Source of the DNA: Chloroflexota bacterium
GTDB lineage: Bacteria > Chloroflexota > Anaerolineae > J102
Direction of reading: 5' to 3'
Length of the DNA stretch: 41,697 bases
NCBI GenBank assembly: GCA_013152695.1
Contig: JAADFV010000023.1
Coordinates: 12,964-54,660 of the forward strand
In this document: in pieces, positions 1 to 8,107 of the stretch
How positions within the stretch are numbered: position 1 is the first letter of the stretch
How the letters are laid out: each line of letters begins with the position of its first letter
The notes under the pieces: model-generated
The model's database searches: none
What the model was told of the DNA's origin: nothing
The model's input: the letters and a program-made list of their open reading frames with translations, nothing else
Program-made: the position numbers and the translations under genes

Positions 1-974
1 GCCTCCCATTCCGCCTGATTCTGCGCCCCGGCTTCCACTGCTTGCCGGTAAGATGCGAGAACATCGTCGGGAATAAAGAAGCGGGGTTCAAGGGGCCAGC
101 CAAGATTCTCTTTGGCCGCCCGCAATTCTTCTTCGCCCAGAGGGGCGCCGTGAATGGCAGAGGTGCCTTGTTTGTGGGGGGCGCCAAAGCCGATAGTGGT
201 GTGGCAGAGAATGATGGTGGGGCGTTCGGTTTGTACCCGGGCTGCGGCCAAGGCTTCATAAACAGCAACCCGATCCTGGCCATCGACATCGATGGTTTCC
301 CAGCCATAGGCACGGAAGCGTGCTGCTCTATCCTCGGTAAAGGTGATATCTGTAGAGCCATCGATGCTGATGTGATTATCGTCATACAGCCAGATCAGCT
401 TTCCTAGCTGCAGATGTCCCGCCAGCGAAGCTGCCTCAGAAGCGACACCTTCCATAAGATCGCCATCAGTAACCAGGGCATAGGTGTAGTGATCGATGAT
501 GTCGTGTCCGGGGCGGTTGTAACGCGCTGCCAATAAGGCCTCGGCAAGGGCCATGCCCACAGAGTTGCCCGCACCCTGGCCCAAGGGCCCGGTTGTGGTC
601 TCGACCCCGGGAGTTTCGCCATATTCAGGATGGCCTGGTGTCATGCTGCCCCACTGCCGGAATTGTTTGAGCTCCTCCAGGGGGAGATCGTAGCCCGTAA
701 GATGGAGGAGGGAGTAAAGCAACATCGAGCCATGCCCGCCACTGAGCACAAAGCGATCGCGGTTGAACCAGGCAGGGTTGTGAGGGTTGTGACGCAAGAA
801 TTGCGTCCACAGCACGAAGGCGACGTCGGCCATGCCCATGGGCAGGCCGGGATGACCGCTGTTGGCCTTCTGTACGGCGTCAACCGTTAGAAAACGGATG
901 GTGTTGACTGCACGTTGTGCTAAATCGGATTGTAAGAATGTTTTTATTTGGGATGGAGTATTTGTTGTTGCCAT
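1..974 (-). CDS. tkt: Transketolase, N-terminal part (3' end outside window)
   Basis: Transketolase transfers two-carbon ketol units between sugar phosphates in the pentose phosphate pathway, using thiamine diphosphate in the cytosol. About 324 codons are present, reading from an ATG at 974 and running off the window at base 1, so the pyrimidine-binding and C-terminal domains are missing. Visible family marks are the N-terminal [19 protein letters not shown] segment, [18 protein letters not shown] and the thiamine-diphosphate motif beginning GDLMEG and ending near [10 protein letters not shown] well-formed minus-strand promoter lies upstream (1058-1086). The gene is divergent from the two-component system on the plus strand. 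The identification is firm; only the truncation by the window limits it. Confidence 0.95.
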   Translation of the reverse strand, partial: MATTNTPSQIKTFLQSDLAQRAVNTIRFLTVDAVQKANSGHPGLPMGMADVAFVLWTQFLRHNPHNPAWFNRDRFVLSGGHGSMLLYSLLHLTGYDLPLEELKQFRQWGSMTPGHPEYGETPGVETTTGPLGQGAGNSVGMALAEALLAARYNRPGHDIIDHYTYALVTDGDLMEGVASEAASLAGHLQLGKLIWLYDDNHISIDGSTDITFTEDRAARFRAYGWETIDVDGQDRVAVYEALAAARVQTERPTIILCHTTIGFGAPHKQGTSAIHGAPLGEEELRAAKENLGWPLEPRFFIPDDVLASYRQAVEAGAQNQAEWE

Positions 975-992
975 CGGAAAGCCTCGTTGTAT

Positions 993-1023
993 CATTTTTG
1001 CATGGTGGAATGCATTTTTGCAT
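993..1023. repeat. Two direct copies of CATTTTTGCAT in the transketolase leader
   Basis: The 11-mer CATTTTTGCAT occurs at 993-1003 and 1013-1023, a 20-base period, that is about two helical turns. The pair lies between the promoter and the start codon of the transketolase gene. It could be a regulator-binding pair, but no regulator is identified. Confidence 0.45.
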
Positions 1024-1057
1024 CCCGCGAAGGAGAATCGTGAGGTAATTACCCTGC

Positions 1058-1086
1058 ATCCTACAGGAACATAAGGGCTACGTCAA
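1058..1086 (-). promoter_or_regulatory. Sigma-70-type promoter for the transketolase gene
   Basis: Read on the minus strand, TTGACG (1081-1086) and TAGGAT (1058-1063) are separated by exactly 17 bases. The start codon follows about 84 bases downstream. Match to consensus is 5/6 and 4/6. Confidence 0.6.
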
Positions 1087-1181
1087 GCAAAAGCAGTACA
1101 CTCTTGTGCATTACCATGATACGAACAAGCCTGAAAGCTGTTTCCCGTCTGACTAATTTGGTTCACTCCTCTTCCTTCAGG

Positions 1182-1187
1182 TACAAT
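1182..1187 (+). promoter_or_regulatory. -10 element placed for a leaderless transcript of the response regulator
   Basis: TACAAT ends six bases before the ATG at 1194, so the expected transcription start coincides with the start codon. No ribosome binding site fits in the gap. A weak -35 (TTGGTT, 1158-1163) lies 18 bases upstream of it. The same geometry is seen at 35131. Confidence 0.5.
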
Positions 1188-1193
1188 CGGGTT

Positions 1194-1922
1194 ATGACAG
1201 AAGAAACTACCTATCGCCTCCTTCTCATCGAAGATGAGGAAGACCTCCGTAGTGCCCTCAAGCTTCAACTCAAGAGTCAGGGCTACAAGGTCAAAACTGC
1301 TGCCGACGGCCTCAAGGGGCTGGATTTGGCAAAAAACAAGCACTTCGATGTCATCATTTTGGATCTCATGCTTCCCGGTCTGGATGGACTATCGTTGATG
1401 CGCACATTGCGGCAAGAGTCGGATGTCCCGGTGCTGATGCTTACGGCGCGTACCGGCGAACTCGACAAGATTGTCGGCCTGGAAAGTGGTGCCGACGATT
1501 ATCTGACCAAGCCCTTCAGCTTTGGCGAGCTTTTAGCACGTCTTCGCGCCCTCATTCGCCGTTCCGAACGGACGCGTTTGCGCGATCGGCTTTCCTCTGG
1601 AGGAGTGACCATGGATTTGGTTAGTCGTCGCGCCACCAAAGATGGTGAGGCTTTGAATCTGAGCCCGAAGGAGTTTAGCTTGTTGGCCGAGCTAATGCGT
1701 CACGAACGAGCGGTGTTGAGCCGTGATCTCTTGCTCACGCGGGTGTGGGGCTACGATTTTATGGGAGATTCGCGCACGGTTGATGTGCATATCCGCTGGT
1801 TGCGCGAAAAAATTGAGGAAGACCCTTCACGACCTTTGCTCATCCAGACGGTGCGGGGGGTGGGCTATCGTTTTGAAGGTGGAGGGGTTGCCTCGGTGAA
1901 AACCCTGGATAACGACGAATGA
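1194..1922 (+). CDS. OmpR/PhoB-family response regulator
   Basis: DNA-binding response regulator of 242 residues. An N-terminal receiver domain (about 8-120) has the acidic pocket LIEDEED, the phospho-acceptor Asp57 in DVIILDLMLPGLDG, and the conserved Lys in YLTKPF. A C-terminal winged-helix trans_reg_C domain (about 145-232) has LSPKEFSLL, SRDLLLTRVWG and the recognition region DVHIRWLREKI ending QTVRGVGYRFE. The ATG at 1194 was chosen over an upstream in-frame ATG (1104) because the receiver begins at once and a -10 box sits just upstream. The stop overlaps the kinase start in an ATGA, so translation is coupled to its cognate sensor. The signal is unknown; PhoB-like is the closest general class. 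Confidence 0.93.
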   Translation: MTEETTYRLLLIEDEEDLRSALKLQLKSQGYKVKTAADGLKGLDLAKNKHFDVIILDLMLPGLDGLSLMRTLRQESDVPVLMLTARTGELDKIVGLESGADDYLTKPFSFGELLARLRALIRRSERTRLRDRLSSGGVTMDLVSRRATKDGEALNLSPKEFSLLAELMRHERAVLSRDLLLTRVWGYDFMGDSRTVDVHIRWLREKIEEDPSRPLLIQTVRGVGYRFEGGGVASVKTLDNDE

Positions 1923-3091
1923 TCCTTGAGCTTTTGAGTGCGGGTTTGTTGTTGGCGTTGGGGCTAGCTGGATATTTGGGTTGGAGATTGTGGCGAGTGC
2001 AGCGGGAAAGCACTGCGACCAAAGAGGCACTGAGCCATAGTCAGGCACAACTGGCAGCACTCGAAGGACAGCGACGACAACTGGTCTTTTATTTGCAGGG
2101 CATCAACCTCGTAGATACCCATGGTCTCTGTGTCGTTGATAGCAATTTGAAAGTACTCTGGCTCAACGACACGATGCAGTCTTTTTGGGGCAAGGAGGCC
2201 AGAGAAGGGGTATTTTTTAGTGAATTATCGCTCGACGAGGCTATCCTGGAAACGGTACGTATTTCTTTTCGTGATGCCGCCTTACATGAGGTGCAATACC
2301 ATGATGAAAAGGGTTCTTATCATGTGAGAATGCGGCGCATTTTGGGCGGGCCTGGGGCTATGGTGGCACTACGCGTGCGTGATGTGACAGAATTGCAACG
2401 CTTGGGACGAGCCCGGCGTGATTTTGTTGCCAATATTTCCCACGATCTTCGTACACCGATTACGACTATTGGCGTTTTAGTCGATGCTCTGCAGGATGAA
2501 GCAGCTCACAGTTCCAAACAACGTGCCAAACTCCTCAATGCCATCGTCGACCAAACAGCCGCCTTGAAACAGTTAGCGCAAGAATTGATGGACCTGAGTT
2601 TGATAGAGTCTGGACGTATGCCTTTGCGCCTGGTTGAAGTTTCAGCAGCGCAACTGCTCCAAGATGCACGGGAGCGGATGAGCGCGCAAGGGGAACGAAA
2701 GCATATCGAAATTCTGATCGAAGCGCCTTCTCCGGATTTGCGGGCTCTAGCCGATCATGATCACATCCGCCGCGTTCTCCAAAATCTCATCCACAATGCC
2801 ATCAAATTTTCCCCCGAAGAGAGTAAGGTTGTCATTGGTGCTAAAGCAAAAGATGGTGATGTTTATTTTTGGGTGCGCGACTGGGGTGAGGGAATCTCCG
2901 GTGAAGAGCAAAAACGCATTTTTGAACGATTTTATAAAGCTGATGCTACGCGCAGTAGCGGTGGTACCGGCTTGGGATTGGCCATTGCCCGCCATATTAT
3001 CGAAGGACATGGCGGCCACATTGGCGTGGAAAGTGCCGTGGGGGCGGGCAGTACTTTTTGGTTTACTTTGATCCGCTGTGAGGCGGAATAA
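1919..3091 (+). CDS. PhoR-like sensor histidine kinase
   Basis: Membrane-bound histidine kinase of 390 residues, partner of the preceding regulator. There is one N-terminal transmembrane helix (about 4-23), then a short coiled coil, a PAS-like region (about 60-155), a HisKA dimerisation domain with phospho-acceptor His175 in NISHDLRTP, and a HATPase_c domain. The latter shows the N box (LIHNAIKF), the DWGEGI and GGTGLGLAI nucleotide-binding boxes and a terminal STFWFTL strand. There is no large periplasmic loop, so sensing is probably intramembrane or cytosolic through the PAS-like domain. The last 29 bases overlap the 3' end of the convergent anti-sigma gene. Confidence 0.93.
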   Translation: MILELLSAGLLLALGLAGYLGWRLWRVQRESTATKEALSHSQAQLAALEGQRRQLVFYLQGINLVDTHGLCVVDSNLKVLWLNDTMQSFWGKEAREGVFFSELSLDEAILETVRISFRDAALHEVQYHDEKGSYHVRMRRILGGPGAMVALRVRDVTELQRLGRARRDFVANISHDLRTPITTIGVLVDALQDEAAHSSKQRAKLLNAIVDQTAALKQLAQELMDLSLIESGRMPLRLVEVSAAQLLQDARERMSAQGERKHIEILIEAPSPDLRALADHDHIRRVLQNLIHNAIKFSPEESKVVIGAKAKDGDVYFWVRDWGEGISGEEQKRIFERFYKADATRSSGGTGLGLAIARHIIEGHGGHIGVESAVGAGSTFWFTLIRCEAE

Positions 3092-4598
3092 GGGGGAGAA
3101 GCCAGGGCCAATCCTTATAATCATCGAGATTCTGCCAATCGACGACCGAGCGCCGCCATATTTCCCGTGGGGGCAAGGCGTTGGGATTTTCGGCGTGAAA
3201 TTCCCTGGCAAAAGCGCTCAGAACCAAAGGTAGATCCCCTGGTAATACGATTGCATAACTCAAATCGGCCGCCGCGTCATACCACACACGCCAGATACGG
3301 TCGGGGCGGCCCTGTAAGTGAAGCGCCCATTCCCGGCAGACATGACCATCCACAAGACATTGACCCCGATATTCAAACGCGCCGGACATGGCGTAGTTGC
3401 CAAAATTCGGGGTCGTGACCCATTGGAAAAATGCTTGGGGGAATTGGGTCGCATCATCACGGCCTTCGGGCCGGCCCTGTCGCCAGAGAATGACCACCTC
3501 TTTGCCACCGATTAGATTGAAATGAGCCACACCCTGAATAGCCTTCTCGATACTTTGCCCCATCGTAAAGCCATAGGGACGACTGTAATCCCAGGGCACA
3601 CTGGTAGGCAAGGTGAACCAGGTATGTGCTGCGATCCACCGGCTAACCGCGGGAGCATAGGCCATTGCTTGCTCTGACGTCAAGTTCAACACGCGTTCAC
3701 CCGCGGGAAGGGGGAGAGACGTCGCTTGGGATGAATCAGTAGGGAGCTGGATATTACAGGAAGCAGAGTATCCACTTCCTTCCAGATCCTGGATATCCAG
3801 CGTGAGCTGCCCGAACTGCCAGGAATCAGAAGCTGCCGCCCAGACTGTGTGCAAATGAAATGTGCCTGCTCCTGGACCCAAGACTATCTCGCCATCTTTT
3901 TCATAAATGGTGACAGTTCCGTTACTCACGGTGCCGATGTGTAGCCAAAATGTGCCGGCGGCAATTCGATAGCTTCCTTCGATCACACCCGCGGCTCCGG
4001 CAATACCGGTTTTTTGCCCCAACATGATCTTGTCGAGAGTCACCGTAATCAAATTTTCCTGATTCCAGTTCTGAGGCACATAACGGCATTGAGCCATATC
4101 GAAGGTAACAGGTATTTCTTTCATTTCTGCGCGGGGGATGTCCATGAGTTCGTTCAGATTCTCATCCATTTGTTCTGCTACCGGAAAAACATTACGCATG
4201 TCGTAGGGATGCGGCGTAGTTTGAGGTGTGGGGGTGAGCACCGTCGTTCCTGGCTGCACTGCCCTCTGTTCCAGGCGCAGACTCAAAGCCAACAACAGCA
4301 GCAATCCTACCACCGCCCCCCAGGATACCAGCGGCTGAAGCCAGCCCCTCCTATCCTGCCGCCCCTCCTTTTTCGCACTGGTATTCGCTGTCGTCAACAC
4401 CCTCAAGAAATTTTCTCTGAGATGCGGAGGAGGGGGTGGCGAGGGCAACATTCGCAAGCGCTGGGCCGTTTCCCGCACATTTTGCATCTCGCGCGCACAG
4501 GACGCGCACGACTCGATATGGTCATCCACGGCGCGCCGTGCTGAGGGACTCAGGTAAGCATAAACCGCGATCTGCTCGACGATGGGGCGATGCTTCAT
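3063..4598 (-). CDS. Zinc-binding anti-sigma factor with large extracytoplasmic domain
   Basis: Protein of 511 residues encoded directly after, and overlapping by ATGA, the ECF sigma gene. The N-terminus carries the anti-sigma zinc motif His27-x3-Cys31-x2-Cys34 typical of ZAS proteins that clamp ECF sigma factors. A proline-rich segment (52-59) and one transmembrane helix (about 86-106) follow. About 400 residues are predicted outside the membrane, unlike the short sensors of most ZAS proteins. The outer part contains a DUF4367-like or LolA-like C-terminal half with two cysteines (QCLVDGHVC), but I cannot assign a family firmly. Likely role: membrane-anchored sensor that releases the sigma factor under an envelope signal. 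The 3' end overlaps the kinase gene tail-to-tail. Confidence 0.82.
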   Translation of the reverse strand: MKHRPIVEQIAVYAYLSPSARRAVDDHIESCASCAREMQNVRETAQRLRMLPSPPPPPHLRENFLRVLTTANTSAKKEGRQDRRGWLQPLVSWGAVVGLLLLLALSLRLEQRAVQPGTTVLTPTPQTTPHPYDMRNVFPVAEQMDENLNELMDIPRAEMKEIPVTFDMAQCRYVPQNWNQENLITVTLDKIMLGQKTGIAGAAGVIEGSYRIAAGTFWLHIGTVSNGTVTIYEKDGEIVLGPGAGTFHLHTVWAAASDSWQFGQLTLDIQDLEGSGYSASCNIQLPTDSSQATSLPLPAGERVLNLTSEQAMAYAPAVSRWIAAHTWFTLPTSVPWDYSRPYGFTMGQSIEKAIQGVAHFNLIGGKEVVILWRQGRPEGRDDATQFPQAFFQWVTTPNFGNYAMSGAFEYRGQCLVDGHVCREWALHLQGRPDRIWRVWYDAAADLSYAIVLPGDLPLVLSAFAREFHAENPNALPPREIWRRSVVDWQNLDDYKDWPWLLPLIPPHSGSK

Positions 4599-5212
4599 GA
4601 GGCAGCCTCCTGCTGATAAGCTTTACGAAACGCAGTCCGTGCCCGTACCAGCCGATTTTTGACTGCGCTTTCCGAAATTTGCAAGGCCTCCGCTGTCTCC
4701 TTGACGCTGAAACCAAGATGATCGTAGAGCAACAGTGGTGCCCGCTGTTTGGGTGACAACGCCGCCAGTGCCTGGGCCACCGCCACCTGCTCCTCGACCT
4801 GTGCCATCGTTTCATTCTGGGAGGGACTCAATTCGTCTGCCTTGTCCCAAGACAACCACTGAAATCGGCGTCGACGTTTGAGGGCATTGTTGGCGGCGTT
4901 CGTAGCGATACGGTATACCCAGGCCCGATGATTGGTGATGGTAGGAAGCTTCCCTCGCGCCTCGAATACCTTCAAAAAAGTCTGCTGGGTCAGCTCCTCA
5001 GCCAGTTCGCGGTCATTGCCAGTCAGACGATAAAGATAGCCAAAAATCGCGACATGATGCTCATCGAACAGAGCAATCACCAGGGCACTCAGGTCTGATT
5101 GAACCGATGCGGTGGCAAAATGAGCTTGTGGTGTGGCAAGGGACGGGAAATCGGACAAAGCATTCCTCCCATATAGAACGGCGACGTGAGGAGTTTCTAT
5201 CAGGTATGACAA
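4595..5212 (-). CDS. ECF-type RNA polymerase sigma factor
   Basis: Extracytoplasmic-function sigma factor of 205 residues. Region 2 includes LFDEHHVAIFGYLYRLTGN, AEELTQQTFLKVFE and the HRAWVYRIATNAANN helix. Region 4 includes ALSPKQRAPLLLYDHLGFS followed by the ETAEALQISESAVKNRLVRAR helix-turn-helix. About 35 extra residues precede region 2, so a later start is possible. The next gene, overlapping by four bases, is its zinc anti-sigma factor. The glycosyltransferase gene ends only 27 bases upstream, so the pair is probably read as part of a longer minus-strand transcript as well as from any autoregulated promoter. Confidence 0.92.
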   Translation of the reverse strand: MSYLIETPHVAVLYGRNALSDFPSLATPQAHFATASVQSDLSALVIALFDEHHVAIFGYLYRLTGNDRELAEELTQQTFLKVFEARGKLPTITNHRAWVYRIATNAANNALKRRRRFQWLSWDKADELSPSQNETMAQVEEQVAVAQALAALSPKQRAPLLLYDHLGFSVKETAEALQISESAVKNRLVRARTAFRKAYQQEAAS

Positions 5213-5239
5213 TCAAGAGACCCTCTCGGTCGCAAACCC

Positions 5240-5423
5240 TTACTGTACCCGTCCGTTCTCGATACTGAACTCCCGAACCCCAAGCACCCTCTGCGTGGTG
5301 ACTTCGTACGCCTTGATTTCCAGATTTAGCCGGGAAATATTCGCCGACAAGACCAGGGGAATACGGCTGGGATACGTCTCTCCGGCCTGCCAATGACTGG
5401 TGGGAAATTCATAGCCGGCCGGC
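5240..5423 (-). pseudogene. Out-of-frame 3' end of the glycosyltransferase gene
   Basis: About 58 residues beginning GYEFPTSHWQAGETYPSRIP and ending EFSIENGRVQ complete the beta-sandwich tail that is common in this protein class. The reading frame is shifted by one base relative to the main gene at the palindromic GCCGGCCGGC (5414-5423). It has no credible start of its own. Either a real frameshift mutation or a sequencing error in a GC-rich repeat explains it. Confidence 0.7.
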
Positions 5424-7163
5424 TTGGGTGAGGAGCACGTCACCAGACGGTGTACGCACGGTCAAGGCAATCTGAATATCGGGCAGGGGGGCCTGTAAGG
5501 CCTGCCAGTAAAGCCACAAACCATCCTTTCGTACTTCTGCCCCTACCAGGCGCAATTGCTGAGCAAAGTCCAGGGGCTTTTCCAGGAGGGGCGGATGGCT
5601 GGGAAAGGTTTGACCAGGGATAAAGCGATAGTGGCGAAGACCGATGTAGGCGTAGGACGGTACCGGCTCAGCCTGAGCATAACGGTCGAGCAAAAGTTCG
5701 GTTACGTGCGTAGGATCGATGACCTCGTCCTGCCAGAGAAACAACCAAACACCACCAAATTCCTGAGCAATACGGTTGAGTTGTGCTGCCACTTCTTCCC
5801 AACCTAAGACTCGATTCACATCCAAAATCTCGATTTCAGGCAGGCGAAAGCGGGGCACAGCCAGTTCAGGAGGGACGTAGGTGTCGAAGATAGGATAAGC
5901 GTGTCCCGAGACCAGAAGAACAGCCTCATCGGCTTGGCGATGGAAGTACATCTCGGCAATGGCTTCGCGCCAGGCTGTTTTGGCAAAATTGGCATCGCTA
6001 AACCAATTGACAAGGCCGCTGACCTGGGAAAACAAGAGAAAAACGAGCACACTGATGAACAGGAGGGAGCGCAGCGTCTGTGTTTTTTGCACGAAGAAAT
6101 GCCGTATTTCTAGCCGAGTGTCACCCCAAAGGGCACCAAGGCCGCCTGCCAAGAAGAGGGCCCAGGCAGGCCAGGCAATCATGAGATAGCGAGGGTTGAA
6201 TTTTGGTGTGCGGTAGGCCAGGGCAAGAATGCCTAAAACAGGGACAAAGAACCACAAAAGAAGTAGTACGGCCGGATAGTGTTTGCTCCGCCGTTCTTGC
6301 CTGTAGACGAGGGGGAGGAAGGCGATGGTGATAATCGCAAAACCGATCAACCAGGTGCGTGCCTCTGACTCGAGCATGACTTCGGTGGCGCCTACGGTGA
6401 AATTGATGGCTACATCGAGGACGGCTTCGCCTAATTTGAGCGTACCGGCCCAATAACTGGCATCGACTTGAAAACGCCGTACCATGGCCGGTAACCAGGG
6501 CAGATATCCCCCAACTACCAGGGCATTGACGGTGAGGAAGCGACGTAATGGCTGGCGTTCATGTCCTCTATGCCACCACACGTGGGCCCAATAGAGAGCA
6601 AAAGCAACAAGGGCGAAGCCGGCAAGATAGTGGGTATAGAGGGCTGCCAGCGCCGTGATGCCATACAAACCCCACCAACGTACACTTACCCTTTGCTTTG
6701 ATACGGAACCGGACAACGTATGCAAGATCGCCCATGCGGCCATCGTCGTCAGTGTCAGGAGCTGGGTGTACATCCGTGCTTCCTGGCTGTAATACACCAA
6801 AAGCGGTGAGATGGTGGCCAGCAGGGCCGCTAAATTTGCTGTGCACTCGTTCCATAGGCGCCTGGCCACCCCCCACAACAAAGGAATGAGCAGCATCCCC
6901 CAGGCGACTGAAAGCCAGCGCATAAGGTAGGCAATGTTGCCCGGCCAGGGCTGGAACAGGCGCAACCAGCCGTTCATGAGCAAGTAATACAACGGCGGCT
7001 GAATATCACCCGCGGTCCAGCGGGTCAGCTCTCCTACTCCTAATTGCGCAACCTGTGCCGTCACCCCTTCGTCGTACCACAGGCTTTGTACATCAAGATG
7101 ATTGAGGCGTAAGCCAAAGGCAAGTAAGAGCAGAATGAAAAGAAAATAATGACGTTGGCGCAT
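5409..7163 (-). CDS. GT39/GT-C-like integral membrane glycosyltransferase, frameshifted near its 3' end
   Basis: Multi-pass membrane protein of 584 residues before a premature stop. The first helix (about 5-20) leads into the GT-C acidic motif SLWYDEG, the usual catalytic DE pair of polyprenyl-phosphate-sugar-dependent enzymes. QPPLYYLLMNGWLRLF and roughly ten further hydrophobic helices follow. The start ATG at 7163 (MRQRHYFLF) removes an unlikely overlap with the upstream MazG gene. The C-terminal extracytoplasmic beta-domain begins (IALTVRTPSGDVLLTQAG) and then stops. Its natural continuation GYEFPTSHWQAGE lies in another frame (5240-5423), so one base is gained or lost near GCCGGCCGGC at 5414-5423. 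The missing tail is outside the catalytic core. Probably modifies surface glycans or proteins. Confidence 0.82.
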   Translation of the reverse strand: MRQRHYFLFILLLLAFGLRLNHLDVQSLWYDEGVTAQVAQLGVGELTRWTAGDIQPPLYYLLMNGWLRLFQPWPGNIAYLMRWLSVAWGMLLIPLLWGVARRLWNECTANLAALLATISPLLVYYSQEARMYTQLLTLTTMAAWAILHTLSGSVSKQRVSVRWWGLYGITALAALYTHYLAGFALVAFALYWAHVWWHRGHERQPLRRFLTVNALVVGGYLPWLPAMVRRFQVDASYWAGTLKLGEAVLDVAINFTVGATEVMLESEARTWLIGFAIITIAFLPLVYRQERRSKHYPAVLLLLWFFVPVLGILALAYRTPKFNPRYLMIAWPAWALFLAGGLGALWGDTRLEIRHFFVQKTQTLRSLLFISVLVFLLFSQVSGLVNWFSDANFAKTAWREAIAEMYFHRQADEAVLLVSGHAYPIFDTYVPPELAVPRFRLPEIEILDVNRVLGWEEVAAQLNRIAQEFGGVWLFLWQDEVIDPTHVTELLLDRYAQAEPVPSYAYIGLRHYRFIPGQTFPSHPPLLEKPLDFAQQLRLVGAEVRKDGLWLYWQALQAPLPDIQIALTVRTPSGDVLLTQAGRL

Positions 7164-7194
7164 CGAAAAAGGGAGAAGGGAAGAAGCCGGATGG

Positions 7195-7524
7195 CTATTC
7201 TTCGCGACGGTTGCGAGAGCGTTCCTGTGAGAATCCCTGGGGATAACGCCGTGCCAGCTTATCGATATTGTGCTGGGCCACTTCCTCCAGGGGCATACCC
7301 AGAGCATCAGCCATCACGGCCAGGTACCAAAGCACGTCTCCCAACTCTTTTTTGAGGGCCTCACGGTCGAGTTCGTGGCCATGGAAGAAGGCTTTTTTGA
7401 TCAGTTCGGCGGTTTCGCCAGCTTCGCCGTTCAATCCCAGGGCCGTATACATGAGCGTGCGGTCCAGTTCACCATGGTTGCCTGCTGTACGCAAGGCCAA
7501 TTGTTGATATTCGTTGAGCTTCAT
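7195..7524 (-). CDS. MazG-like nucleotide pyrophosphohydrolase
   Basis: Small cytosolic protein of 109 residues of the all-alpha NTP pyrophosphatase superfamily (MazG-like), which hydrolyses (d)NTPs to monophosphate and pyrophosphate to clean nucleotide pools. The metal-binding acidic motifs are visible: LNGEAGETAELIKKA (ExxE helix) and LKKELGDVLWYLAV (ExxD helix). The length fits a single MazG domain. It heads a minus-strand series with the glycosyltransferase gene 31 bases downstream. The true substrate within the superfamily cannot be told from sequence. Confidence 0.87.
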   Translation of the reverse strand: MKLNEYQQLALRTAGNHGELDRTLMYTALGLNGEAGETAELIKKAFFHGHELDREALKKELGDVLWYLAVMADALGMPLEEVAQHNIDKLARRYPQGFSQERSRNRREE

Positions 7525-7624
7525 AAGAATGAAAGAAGGAGAAAATAGGTAAAGGGGAAGGAGAAATCATCATGAGCAGCGTTCGAGCTAACCCCGTCCC
7601 TGGCAGAATTTATGGTTGGTAAGG

Positions 7625-7903
7625 CTAAAACGTATTTTCTGCCGGGATAACCTCATCCAAAATCACCACCACTTCATCCCCTTCACTGATTTCTAAAACT
7701 TGGCGGAGGCGGGCATTTATCAGAATAAAATGGGCACCATCACCGGTGGGGAAAGCTGTACCCTCATAATCACCGCCATTGATAGTTCCCTTGACCTTGA
7801 CGCGAGAAGTGCTCCGTAAATCTTCACTTATAAAACGGGGGAATTGGACACAATAATAGCTGCCGCGACGCTTCAGCGGACCTAGGAAGTGAATAACCGC
7901 CAT
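7625..7903 (-). CDS. DUF1905 domain protein
   Basis: Protein of 92 residues starting at the ATG at 7903, which has a good AAGGAGT ribosome binding site; longer in-frame starts upstream read through non-coding sequence. It matches the DUF1905 pattern: an N-terminal strand ending in YYCVQFP, VKVKGTINGGDYEGTAFPTGDGAH, then a helix or turn and EGDEVVVILDE. The family is a small beta-barrel of unknown biochemical role. Many members carry an additional C-terminal domain that is absent here. It lies 205 bases beyond ndk, separated by a strong hairpin, so it is probably transcribed separately. Confidence 0.82.
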   Translation of the reverse strand: MAVIHFLGPLKRRGSYYCVQFPRFISEDLRSTSRVKVKGTINGGDYEGTAFPTGDGAHFILINARLRQVLEISEGDEVVVILDEVIPAENTF

Positions 7904-8041
7904 GAAACACGACTCCTTGAAAAGCAAGCGAATGGGGCAACGATGATGTGCAACTAGATTGTAGCCTGTCGACGGCGCTCTTGCCAAAAATCAGGAGCCT
8001 TCATTTAAGCGGCATGTGCCGGGAGGGCAAAGCCGACGCAA

Positions 8042-8086
8042 CAGGGCCATCGCCTTTTTGGCAATAATTGCCTGGCGATGGCCCTG
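8042..8086. terminator. Nested 13-bp inverted repeat downstream of ndk
   Basis: CAGGGCCATCGCC (8042-8054) pairs perfectly with GGCGATGGCCCTG (8074-8086). The loop itself holds a second palindrome, GGCAAT-A-ATTGCC (8060-8072). It follows the ndk stop by 21 bases on the minus strand. No T-run follows on either side, so it may be a terminator of the U-tract-less kind or an mRNA 3'-end stabiliser. Confidence 0.6.
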
Positions 8087-8107
8087 ATTAAAGTGGTGGA
8101 AATGAGC

